From contig NZ_CP083956.1 in NCBI RefSeq assembly GCF_006442795.2, positions 5,185,501 through 5,249,500 of the forward strand: 64,000 bases of DNA, read 5' to 3'. Origin of the DNA: Mesorhizobium sp. B1-1-8. GTDB taxonomy: Bacteria; Pseudomonadota; Alphaproteobacteria; Rhizobiales; Rhizobiaceae. Under the pieces are notes generated by a model. The model ran no database searches, was not told the origin of the DNA, and saw only the letters and a list, made by a program, of their open reading frames with translations. The translations under genes and the position numbers were made by a program. Position 1 is the stretch's first letter. Each line of letters begins with the position of its first letter. Below, in pieces: positions 16,325 through 24,053 of the stretch.

Positions 16325-18982
16325 ATGAACGACGACGACAACAAGACGCGGATGTCGCCAGCGCTCGCTCATACCGGCGTCGGCACGCAGCTCAGCGGCA
16401 TCTACGAACTCGACGAGCGGATCGCCTCCGGCGGCATGGGCGAGGTCTATCGCGGCCATAATATCCAGACCGGCGACCATGTCGCGATCAAGATCGTGCT
16501 GCCCGAATTCGCCCGCGACCAGACGATCCTGTCGCTGTTCCGCAAGGAAGCGTCGATCCTCAACCATTTGTCGCATGACGCGGTGGTGCGCTATCACGTC
16601 TTCACCATCGATCCGGGCATCGGCCGTCCTTACCTGGCGATGGAGTTTGTCGACGGTCAATCGCTGTTCGACGTCATGCGGCGCGGCGCCATGGCGCCAA
16701 AGGATGCGCGCAAGCTTTGCCACCGGCTGGCATCGGGCCTCAGCGCCGTGCATCAGGCGGGCGCGATCCACCGCGACCTGTCGCCGGACAACATCATCCT
16801 GCCGGGAGGACGGGTCGAGCGCGCCAAGATCATCGATTTCGGCATCGCGCGCTCGGCGACGGTCGGCGGCGAAACGCTGATCGGCGGAAAGTTTGCCGGC
16901 AAATACAACTACGTCTCGCCCGAACAGCTCGGCCTCTATGGCGGCGAAGTCAGCGAGCAATCCGATATCTACAGCCTCGGATTGGTGCTTGCGGCCGCGC
17001 TGCGCGGCAAACCGCTCGACATGAGCGGCTCGCAATATGAGGTGATCGAGAAACGCAGGACCGTGCCGGATCTCTCCGACATCGACCCGGATTTCCGCGA
17101 TCTGGTCGAAGCGATGCTGCAGCCGGATCCGGGCGACCGGCCGGCCAGCATGGCGGAGATCGCCAGGGCAACGCGCGACGACGATATCGATGCCACATTG
17201 CCGCCGCCGGGATCGTTCGCCCCGCGCGAGCGTTCGGGTCTGCCGAGAGCCGTGTGGACGGCGCCGCCGGATTCCAAGATGCAACCCTCGACGCCTCCCA
17301 GCGAACAACGTTTCGTTCCGTATGTGCGGCCGGCGCATCTGTCGGAGCCGCGACCTTCGCCGGCGGCCACGCCGCCCCGGGCGGCGGCACCGGTTATCCA
17401 GCGGAAATCCTCGAATATCCCGACCATCGCCATCAGCGCCGGGGCGGCGCTGGTTGCCGTGACAGGAGCAGGCCTATATTTCGGCGGCTTCATGACGCCT
17501 CAGCCGCCGGTGACGGAAAAGAATGCGCCGCTTTCGCCGAAACCTGTGCCCAAGCCTGCGGCAGAGACGCCCAAGCCTGCGGCGGAGGCGCCCAAGCCTC
17601 CGCCGGGAGCATTGCCCAAGCCTCAACCGGAAGCGCCAAACCCCGATGCCGCCGCTGGCAATGAGCCGGCAAAGCCCGTCCCGCCTGCGCTGCCTCAGAC
17701 GCAGGCCAAGTCGGCGCCCGTCGAAAAACAAGCGGATGCCGCAGCCGACCAAAAGCCGGAGCCCATACAGCCGGCCGAAATTCCCGTGCCCACCGTCAGG
17801 CCCGAGCAGTCTCCCGCAACGGAGGCTCGGCAGCCCGCCCAGAAAACGCCGCCAGCCGCCCAGCCGGAAACTGTGGCCAGCGACAGCCAGCGGACGGCTC
17901 CGCCCGCGAAGGTCGCACCCGCGCCAGCTGAGAAACCGGCCCCGCCTGCCATCCAGCCAAAGAGCGTAGCCAAGCAAGAGCCGGCTTCGGCGCCCGCCAA
18001 AAATGCACCCGCGCCAGCGGCTGAGAAGCCGATACCGCCGGTCACCCAGCCGCAGAGCGTCGCCAGCAACGATCAGGGGACGGCTCCGCCGCCCGCCAAG
18101 GTTGCTCCTGCCCTGCCGCCGGCCGAGACATCGCCGATGCCGACCTCACCGCCAAAGGCTGCGGAAAGCCAGACACCCGTGCGGCCGGCCAGCCAGCCGG
18201 CAACGCCCAAAGAGCAGCAGCCGAGCCAAGCGGAAGCGGAAAACACAGGCCCGCAACCGCAAGTGCCAACGGCCAAACAGCCCCAGAAAACAGACGTCGC
18301 CATCAATCTGCCCAAGCCGGCGATCCCGCTGCCAGCGAAGGCCGTCGACGAGCTGGCGCAGCGCGCCTCCTGGGTGCGCGATTTCGGCGGCGGCGACTGT
18401 TTCTATGCAAGCCTGACATCGGCAACGGACAAGTCCGCCGCGATCGAAGGCTTCGGAACCGCTGTCCAGCCCTTCGAGCAGATGCTGAGCGATTTCCAGA
18501 CGAGGTTCCACCTCGAGCCGGACATCAGCGTGCGTCTCATCGACCAGCCGCAATGCGAAGTAACCAAGTTTCTGCGCTTTCTCGACCGCAGCGGGACCGA
18601 AAGGCCGCAGCTTGTCCTCGATGAGACATCGGTGCCGGACGGCGCCCCGATCAGCGGCACGCTGGTGACGCGCGGCGGGCTCGTTTCCAACGTGCTGCTG
18701 ATCGACCACAAGGGCATGGCCTTCAACATCGACGACCGCCTCGTCGCGCAGGCGGACAAGGCGACCTTCAACATTCCGATCGGCCTCGGCGCCGCCGACA
18801 AGGCGGCCGGCAAAGCCCTGCCGCAGATCATGCTGGTGATCACCGGGCCCAAGGATATCCAGGCCGCGATGTTTTCGAGACCGACGCCTGCTTCGGAGCT
18901 GTTGCCAAAGATCCTCGAAGAGATCGAAGCCGATGGGGCCGACTTCTCCGCTACCGCCAAATATTTCCGCCTTGGCGGATAG
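16325..18982 (+). CDS. ppkA: PpkA, membrane Ser/Thr kinase of the T6SS
   Basis: An 885-residue protein. The kinase domain (about residues 26-290) has the glycine loop GGMGEVY, catalytic Lys56 in VAIK, a catalytic loop HRDLSPDN (149-156), and DFG at 171-173. The loop has Ser153 where most Ser/Thr kinases have Lys. A membrane segment lies near 362-388 (ISAGAALVAVTGAGLYFGGF). It is followed by about 280 residues of Pro/Ala/Lys-rich linker and a conserved-looking periplasmic domain (about 675-885, starting WVRDFGGGDCFYASL). The layout suggests periplasmic sensing driving cytoplasmic phosphorylation. Thr8 in DNKTRM could be an autophosphorylation site. The start ATG is at 16325. Confidence 0.93.
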   Translation: MNDDDNKTRMSPALAHTGVGTQLSGIYELDERIASGGMGEVYRGHNIQTGDHVAIKIVLPEFARDQTILSLFRKEASILNHLSHDAVVRYHVFTIDPGIGRPYLAMEFVDGQSLFDVMRRGAMAPKDARKLCHRLASGLSAVHQAGAIHRDLSPDNIILPGGRVERAKIIDFGIARSATVGGETLIGGKFAGKYNYVSPEQLGLYGGEVSEQSDIYSLGLVLAAALRGKPLDMSGSQYEVIEKRRTVPDLSDIDPDFRDLVEAMLQPDPGDRPASMAEIARATRDDDIDATLPPPGSFAPRERSGLPRAVWTAPPDSKMQPSTPPSEQRFVPYVRPAHLSEPRPSPAATPPRAAAPVIQRKSSNIPTIAISAGAALVAVTGAGLYFGGFMTPQPPVTEKNAPLSPKPVPKPAAETPKPAAEAPKPPPGALPKPQPEAPNPDAAAGNEPAKPVPPALPQTQAKSAPVEKQADAAADQKPEPIQPAEIPVPTVRPEQSPATEARQPAQKTPPAAQPETVASDSQRTAPPAKVAPAPAEKPAPPAIQPKSVAKQEPASAPAKNAPAPAAEKPIPPVTQPQSVASNDQGTAPPPAKVAPALPPAETSPMPTSPPKAAESQTPVRPASQPATPKEQQPSQAEAENTGPQPQVPTAKQPQKTDVAINLPKPAIPLPAKAVDELAQRASWVRDFGGGDCFYASLTSATDKSAAIEGFGTAVQPFEQMLSDFQTRFHLEPDISVRLIDQPQCEVTKFLRFLDRSGTERPQLVLDETSVPDGAPISGTLVTRGGLVSNVLLIDHKGMAFNIDDRLVAQADKATFNIPIGLGAADKAAGKALPQIMLVITGPKDIQAAMFSRPTPASELLPKILEEIEADGADFSATAKYFRLGG

Positions 18983-18993
18983 CATGGACGCCG

Positions 18994-19494
18994 ATGGAAG
19001 TCCGCGGCCCGCGTTTTTCCTTCCCGTCCCCGTCACGCAAGGAGCGTGGCTGGTTTTACGTCTTGTGTGACGCAGCGGGCCGCACGAAACTTGCCGCGCT
19101 GCTCGGCGGGGTGCTGCTCTCAATCCTCTCAGCCGGCGAGGCGCATGCCGAATTTACCGTCTGCAACCAGACGCTGGACGTCGTCAATCTCGCCGTCGGC
19201 CAGAAGGTCGACAATGCCGACCAGACCGACGGCTGGTGGACCATCGGCGCCAACCAATGCGTCAATGTCATCCGCGAGGAACTGGCCAACCGCTACATCT
19301 ACATCTATGCGACGGACGTCTTCGGCCACGCGATCCTGAACGGCTCGACCGAAATGTGCATCGACCGGCGCCGCTTCTCGATACGCGGCATCGAGGAATG
19401 CTGGCAGCGCGGCCATATCGCGGCGCAGTTCGTCGAAGTCGACACGCTCGAGCAGGCACGCTGGACGTATTTCCTGACCGGAAACAGCCCGTGA
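18994..19494 (+). CDS. DUF1036 family secreted protein
   Basis: A 166-residue protein with a hydrophobic segment (LAALLGGVLLSILSAGEAHA) that reads as a signal peptide cleaved after AHA, although the 30-residue charged lead before it is long. The mature part matches DUF1036: FTVCNQTLDVVNLAVGQK, then GWWTIGANQCVNVI and C-containing strands (MCIDRRRF, EECWQRGH). DUF1036 proteins are exported small proteins of unknown role. It lies between ppkA and the M23 peptidase, whose GTG start overlaps its stop, so all three are probably one unit. A periplasmic partner of the kinase sensor domain or of the hydrolase is possible. Confidence 0.8.
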   Translation: MEVRGPRFSFPSPSRKERGWFYVLCDAAGRTKLAALLGGVLLSILSAGEAHAEFTVCNQTLDVVNLAVGQKVDNADQTDGWWTIGANQCVNVIREELANRYIYIYATDVFGHAILNGSTEMCIDRRRFSIRGIEECWQRGHIAAQFVEVDTLEQARWTYFLTGNSP

Positions 19495-21923
19495 CGCACA
19501 GCATCGACACCAGCTTCAAGGCGAAGAAGCAGGCGCGGCTGGCCGAGCGCAGGCGCCGTCTCTGGCGCAGGATCCTTGGCAGCCTTGCCGCGCTCGCCGT
19601 GGTTTCGGTCGCCACGGGTTTCTACCTCACCAGGGACTATTGGTCATTCGGTGATGAGGACGAGGACCTGCAGCCTGTCGAGGGCACCGAGGACTTGCCG
19701 CCCGACGCCTCGGTCTATGTGCCGGCCATCATCGATCTCGCCGGGGACCCGATGTGGATCACGCTTGCGCCCGACGCCGACACCGCCTCGAGAGGCCACA
19801 AGGTGGCGCGCCCGGCCGAGCTCGACAGTTCCGGAGCTTCGCCGCAGATCGAAATCCTCTCCGACGTGATGCTGAGCGCCAGCGAAAAGTTCATGACGAC
19901 GATCCCGTCGACGCAGGAGGATTTCGCCTTTTTCCAGGCGCAGCGGCAGACCGCCCCGACATCTCCTGCGACGGCGCCCGACGACCAGCAAAGCGCCCCG
20001 GCCGCGGCACCCGACGATCAGCAAAGCGATCTGGAGAACGACCTCCAGGCATCGCCCGATACGGAAGCGGCTCCGGCCGGTGTCGCGCCCAAGGCCGATG
20101 CCGACGATCCCGAAGCCGGCTGGGGAGAGACCATCGACCAGGGCGAGGCGGCGCTGCCGGCCTTCAAGAAAACCGAGATCGAGAACAACACCAGCGTCGC
20201 GACTGTCACCAGCGAATACCAGCGCTTCGAGGCGACCGAGGACACTTTCGTAAAAATCCTCAACGACCGTAGCCTGGACAGCGTGGCGCTCGACGCGCAT
20301 TTCTCCGCCGAGGATGCAAAGCTGGCCAGCGAGGCGTTGAAGACGCTGTTCAACCGCGACGGCCTGGAAGCCGGCTATGTCGTGGCCATGCGAGGCTTCA
20401 GGCCGACGCGCGAAACGACGACGATGTCGCTCATGCAGGTTTCGATCTACGCCAGGAATGTCTATGTCGGCACGCTGACGCGCAACGCGGCGGGCGCCTT
20501 CGTGTCGGGCGTCGATCCGTGGGTGCGCGAGGACCTGTTCCATTATTCGGGCGCAGCCGACACCGGCGGGCCCAAGCGCCAGTACCGCCTGCTCGACGCG
20601 ATCTATTCGACGGCGGCGCGCAACAAGGTTCCGACCAGCGTCATCGGCGAGGCGATCATGTATCTATCGAGAGGACAGGATCTGGACGCCTTCGCCAGCG
20701 AGGACCAGCGTCTGGTGCTGATCTATTCGCAGACGCCGCGCGGCAACGATCAATCTTCCGGGCGGGTTCTTTATGTGGGCGTCCAGGGCGGCAAGAGCCT
20801 CGAGTGCTTCGTCTTCCAGCAGAGCGACGGCCAGTTCGCCTGCGTCACGGGTGATGATCAGGTCCGCTCGCTAGCCGTCACCAACGGCATGGTCACGCCG
20901 GTGAGCGGGGTGATGACCTCGACCTTCGGCCCGCGCAAGCATCCGATCCTCGGCACGGTTCGCATCCACAAGGGCGTCGACTGGGCCGCTCCGGTCGGCA
21001 CGCCGATCTTGGCCGCCTTCGACGGCGAGATTTCTTTCCAGGGCGATGGCGGCAGCTATGGCAATCTGGTGAAGATCGCGCATGCCAACGGGCGTGAGAC
21101 GCGCTACGCGCATATGCAGAAATTCGCCATCGCAAGCGGCGTCGGCACCAAGGTGAAGGCCGGCGACGTCATCGGCTATATCGGCACCACGGGGCTTTCC
21201 ACCGGGCCGCATCTTCATTTCGAGCTCTACCAGAACGGCGAGGCGATCGATCCGCTGGGGACAGTCACCGCGGTTGCCGCCTATGCTTCCAGCGATTCCG
21301 CCGGTTCTTCCGGTTCTGCCGATGCCGCCGTGGAGACGCTGACCGACCGCATCGTCCATGTCGAAAGCGGCGGCAGCGCGCGGGCCAAGAACCCGCTTTC
21401 CTCGGCGACCGGCGCCGGCCAGTTCATCTCCAAGACCTGGATCAGGATGATGAACACCTATCGTCCCGATCTGGCGAGGACGCTGTCGACGGCCGACCTG
21501 CTCGCGCTTCGCTACGATTTCACGCTTTCGCGCGAGATGGTGCGCAACCTGGCGCGCGAAGGCGAAGCCTATCTGCGCGCGCGCGGCCACCAGATCACCG
21601 CCGGGCGCCTCTATCTCTGCCATTTCCTCGGCATGGAAGGCGCGCATCAGGTACTGGCGGCGCCGGGCTCGTCGCAATTGAGCGCAGTGCTCGGGGCTTC
21701 GGTTATCCAGGCCAACCCGTTCCTCACCGGCAAGACCGCCAGCTATGTCGTGGATTGGGCCGAGCGCAAAATGGGCCAGAAGGTGACCCGGGTGGCCACT
21801 GATACGAGCCAGCCGACAACGACCACGACGGAAATCCGCCAGACGTCACCGGAGTTCGAAAAATACAAGCAGGCCATAACGGCGCTGGTCAATTCGATTC
21901 AAAATGCGGTCGAGCCTGGCTAA
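19491..21923 (+). CDS. M23 (LytM) peptidase with transglycosylase-like C-terminal region, T6SS-linked
   Basis: An 810-residue membrane-anchored protein. A basic N-terminus and one membrane segment (about 26-46, ILGSLAALAVVSVATGFYL) are followed by an acidic, low-complexity periplasmic region. The M23/LytM domain spans about 470-590, with metal ligands in HKGVDW and HLHF and the RYAHM motif. A further region (about 615-770) starts VHVESGGSARAKNPLSSATGAGQF, the pattern of a lysozyme-like transglycosylase core with Glu after HV. It could thus cut both peptide and glycan bonds. The likely role is local cell-wall opening for assembly of the T6SS membrane complex. GTG at 19491 overlaps the DUF1036 stop. 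Confidence 0.88.
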   Translation: MTHSIDTSFKAKKQARLAERRRRLWRRILGSLAALAVVSVATGFYLTRDYWSFGDEDEDLQPVEGTEDLPPDASVYVPAIIDLAGDPMWITLAPDADTASRGHKVARPAELDSSGASPQIEILSDVMLSASEKFMTTIPSTQEDFAFFQAQRQTAPTSPATAPDDQQSAPAAAPDDQQSDLENDLQASPDTEAAPAGVAPKADADDPEAGWGETIDQGEAALPAFKKTEIENNTSVATVTSEYQRFEATEDTFVKILNDRSLDSVALDAHFSAEDAKLASEALKTLFNRDGLEAGYVVAMRGFRPTRETTTMSLMQVSIYARNVYVGTLTRNAAGAFVSGVDPWVREDLFHYSGAADTGGPKRQYRLLDAIYSTAARNKVPTSVIGEAIMYLSRGQDLDAFASEDQRLVLIYSQTPRGNDQSSGRVLYVGVQGGKSLECFVFQQSDGQFACVTGDDQVRSLAVTNGMVTPVSGVMTSTFGPRKHPILGTVRIHKGVDWAAPVGTPILAAFDGEISFQGDGGSYGNLVKIAHANGRETRYAHMQKFAIASGVGTKVKAGDVIGYIGTTGLSTGPHLHFELYQNGEAIDPLGTVTAVAAYASSDSAGSSGSADAAVETLTDRIVHVESGGSARAKNPLSSATGAGQFISKTWIRMMNTYRPDLARTLSTADLLALRYDFTLSREMVRNLAREGEAYLRARGHQITAGRLYLCHFLGMEGAHQVLAAPGSSQLSAVLGASVIQANPFLTGKTASYVVDWAERKMGQKVTRVATDTSQPTTTTTEIRQTSPEFEKYKQAITALVNSIQNAVEPG

Positions 21924-22095
21924 CCCCGGGTTCAACTTCGGGCAGGCCGCAGTCAGCCCTCACGCGGATTGGGTTTTCAGGCCCGCGGATGGTAGATTAC
22001 GCCTTGGTCAGGAAGTCGTTATTGTCGTTCGGCGGCGGCGGATCGTCCTCGCACTGATCTTCGGGACCGGCATCGCGGTGGGCGGCGCGCTTCAT

Positions 22096-22125
22096 AAGCC
22101 CTGAGACAGGCCAAGCCCTGAGACA
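22096..22125. repeat. Direct repeat of 13 bases, period 17
   Basis: AAGCCCTGAGACA occurs at 22096-22108 and again at 22113-22125. It lies between two convergent genes, so it may simply be replication slippage. Confidence 0.6.
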
Positions 22126-22136
22126 AGCAAGCCAAA

Positions 22137-22162
22137 AGCGGTTCGGAACCATCCGAACCGCT
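22137..22162 (-). terminator. Stem-loop terminator of the OmpA-like gene
   Basis: Eleven-base arms AGCGGTTCGGA and TCCGAACCGCT surround a 4-base loop. On the minus strand the hairpin is followed by TTTTGG, a short T run, so it suits the OmpA-like gene that ends at 22236. It may also stop plus-strand transcription coming from the M23 gene. Confidence 0.65.
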
Positions 22163-22235
22163 CCTGGCTATCTGCGTTTTGAGTAATTGCGGCCGCCCGC
22201 CAAATACCTCTCGGACGCTCCGGTGCCGGGTGCCG

Positions 22236-22793
22236 CTACTCGGTCCTGATCCGCATCTCGACCCGGCGGTTGACCGGATCGTAAGGGTTGGCGCTGCGCG
22301 GATGCGTTTTGCCCAAGCCGATCGCCTCGAGCCGGGCAGCGTCGACGCCGTTCGCCGTCAGGAAGGCGGCCACCGACTGCGCCCTTCGCTGCGACAGTTC
22401 CTGATTGTAGCGCGCCGAACCCGAAGCATCGGTATGGCCCTCGACGACGAAGCTGAACGAGCTCAGCCGGTTGTCTTTCAGCGCCTTGGCGAATTCGTCG
22501 AGTTCGCTGCGCGCGGTCGGATCGAGCTGGGCTGAATCCAGGCCGAAATTGATCATCATATCGAGGCCGGTCTTCTGCTCGGCTGCGCCGCTCTTTTGCT
22601 CGGCCGCGCCGCTCTTGTCGGTCTTGCTCTTGCACTCTTCCTCGGTGCCGACACAGATGCCGCGCGAGGCGCCGAGATTTCCCGCGCCGGTGAAGAATTT
22701 CACGATGTCTTCCGATTTCTGAAGCGGATCGGCGAAAACGTGCGTCGAAAAAAGCACGGCCGCCAATGCAAAGGCTGAACTGGCCCACCGCAT
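22236..22793 (-). CDS. OmpA-family outer-membrane or periplasmic protein
   Basis: A 185-residue protein with a clear signal peptide (MRWASSAFALAAVLFSTHVFA) and a C-terminal OmpA-like domain: INFGLDSAQLDPTAR, FVVEGHTDASGSARYN, LSQRRAQSVAAFL, GKTHPR and NRRVEMRI. The domain binds peptidoglycan. Between them is a short duplicated element, KSGAAEQKSGAAEQK. The start at 22793 has AGGAGT upstream; longer readings lack a signal peptide at the N-terminus. It is divergent from the DUF6931-like gene and may anchor T6SS or envelope parts to the wall; its exact role is unknown. Confidence 0.85.
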   Translation of the reverse strand: MRWASSAFALAAVLFSTHVFADPLQKSEDIVKFFTGAGNLGASRGICVGTEEECKSKTDKSGAAEQKSGAAEQKTGLDMMINFGLDSAQLDPTARSELDEFAKALKDNRLSSFSFVVEGHTDASGSARYNQELSQRRAQSVAAFLTANGVDAARLEAIGLGKTHPRSANPYDPVNRRVEMRIRTE

Positions 22794-22966
22794 GAGATCT
22801 ACTCCTGTCCAGGTGCCGGATTTCGCAGCTGTGGATGATATCAAATTCCGAAGCGATTGTCTGTGAACAAACACACGTTGCCGGCGATTGCCGCGTGCCA
22901 AAAGCTGAGGCTTGACCGGCGCCCCCGCCTGGGGCTTGAGTGTTTATTCCCTGGTGTGAGGCAGCC

Positions 22967-23533
22967 ATGGCCAATGAGCTCCGTTTCAGCACGGCAAAGG
23001 ATCTCTTCCTTGCTTGTCCCGCCATCGCCGGGGACATGAAAGCGCCTCCAACCGATCAGCCCCCGATCGAGTTCTGCCGCGCCTTGCTGGCTGGGCGCGT
23101 GCCGGAGGAGGCAATCACCTTCTGCGCCTATCTGCTGCCCGAGCGGGCCGCGGTCTGGTGGGCGCATGAGTGCCTGACCCATCTTGCCGAACTGCTTGGC
23201 GACAGGGATCTCGAACTGCTGGTGCTGGTCCGCGACTGGGTCGGCGAACCCGACAACCTCCAGCATCGCGCGGCGGTGAGCGAGGCCGTGGATATGCCGC
23301 CGGCGACGCCGGCTGGCTGGATCGTGCTGGCCGCGGGTTGGCGCGACAACGGCTCGGCCGTCGCCATGGCGCCGGCCGGATTTCCTGCCGCCCATGCGAT
23401 CAGCGCCGGGATTCTGGCAGGGCTGGCGCGCGTATCGCTCGCGGACCGCTTCGCGGTTCTTTCGGCCTTTGTCGAAATGGGCATCCAGATGGCGGAGATG
23501 GAGGCGCAGCGGCAGTCAGCTGACGCCTATTAA
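22967..23533 (+). CDS. DUF6931-like T6SS-associated protein
   Basis: A 188-residue soluble, Ala/Trp-rich protein starting MANELRFSTAKDLFLACPAIAGDM. Features include FCRALLAGRVPEEAITFCAYLLPERAAVWWAHECL and a helical C-terminus. This resembles the DUF6931 group ("twin-arginine-free" cytoplasmic proteins of T6SS islands) as far as I recall; no enzymatic motif is visible. The ATG at 22967 follows GAGGCAGCC. Function unknown. Its location between OmpA-like and lipoprotein genes suggests an accessory T6SS role. Confidence 0.65.
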   Translation: MANELRFSTAKDLFLACPAIAGDMKAPPTDQPPIEFCRALLAGRVPEEAITFCAYLLPERAAVWWAHECLTHLAELLGDRDLELLVLVRDWVGEPDNLQHRAAVSEAVDMPPATPAGWIVLAAGWRDNGSAVAMAPAGFPAAHAISAGILAGLARVSLADRFAVLSAFVEMGIQMAEMEAQRQSADAY

Positions 23534-23615
23534 CTCCCCCCGATCGGGACGACTTCGAATATGGGAATGGAACGCCCCCCTGCCCGGGCCAACCTATCTC
23601 GATACCGGCATGAGA

Positions 23616-23636
23616 CTGGAGCATAGCGGGCTCCAG
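23616..23636. terminator. Stem-loop between convergent genes
   Basis: Arms CTGGAGC and GCTCCAG flank a 7-base loop. It sits downstream of the DUF6931-like gene and of the opposing lipoprotein gene. There is no T tract, so intrinsic termination is uncertain. Confidence 0.35.
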
Positions 23637-23731
23637 CAATTGTGAGCAAGGTGAAGGATCGGGGACAAACCCGGACGCAACGCGAGATCAGCTTAGTGGC
23701 CCCCTATACATCGCTGGGGCCGAGGCTCCAA

Positions 23732-24025
23732 TCAGCCTCCCCAGCCACCGCCGCCACCGCCACCGCCGCCACCGCCGCCACCACCACCGCTACCACTACC
23801 ACCTAAGGGGGCAATGACAGGCGTGGTTTGCTGCACTGGTTTGACCACGTCTTGGGCGGCCACGGTTTTCCGCTTCACGATCTTCGGCTTGGTGGTTGTG
23901 CGGACCGCCTTTGGTGGCGGCTTCGTCGTCGTCACTGTCGGCTCAGGCTTGGGCATCACGGACGTGCAGCCCGCCAGTCCCGCCACGGCGCCGGATAGAA
24001 CTATCGCGATGATCGCTTGTTTCAT
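23732..24025 (-). CDS. Small lipoprotein with polyglycine C-terminus
   Basis: A 97-residue protein with a lipoprotein signal peptide (MKQAIIAIVLSGAVAGLAGC; lipobox LAGC), then a Thr/Pro/Lys-rich stretch (TTTKPPPKAVRTTTKPK) and a C-terminus that is almost only glycine with a final GGWGG. The start at 24025 is preferred over one five codons upstream because it places the signal peptide at the N-terminus. It lies 28 bases after the caspase gene on the same strand and is probably co-transcribed with it. No known domain is seen. Confidence 0.7.
   Translation of the reverse strand: MKQAIIAIVLSGAVAGLAGCTSVMPKPEPTVTTTKPPPKAVRTTTKPKIVKRKTVAAQDVVKPVQQTTPVIAPLGGSGSGGGGGGGGGGGGGGGWGG
23741..23802. repeat. 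Trinucleotide-rich low-complexity tract coding polyglycine
   Basis: A run of CCG/CCA/CCT triplets that encodes the glycine tail of the lipoprotein on the minus strand. Such tracts can change length by slippage in steps of whole codons. Confidence 0.75.
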
Positions 24026-24053
24026 TGCCCTGCCCACCATTGTCTCCCAGCTA

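Larger units (their letters stand above)
21924..22235. other. Intergenic region after the M23 gene
   Basis: This 312-base region separates the plus-strand T6SS unit from the minus-strand OmpA-like gene. It contains a 13-base tandem duplication (22096-22125) and a strong stem-loop (22137-22162), both listed separately. I see no gene in it. Confidence 0.5.

Noticed and set aside
23741..23802. Short-period repeat that could be read as a CRISPR or VNTR array
   Set aside because: It has no spacer structure and is explained by the polyglycine coding tract.
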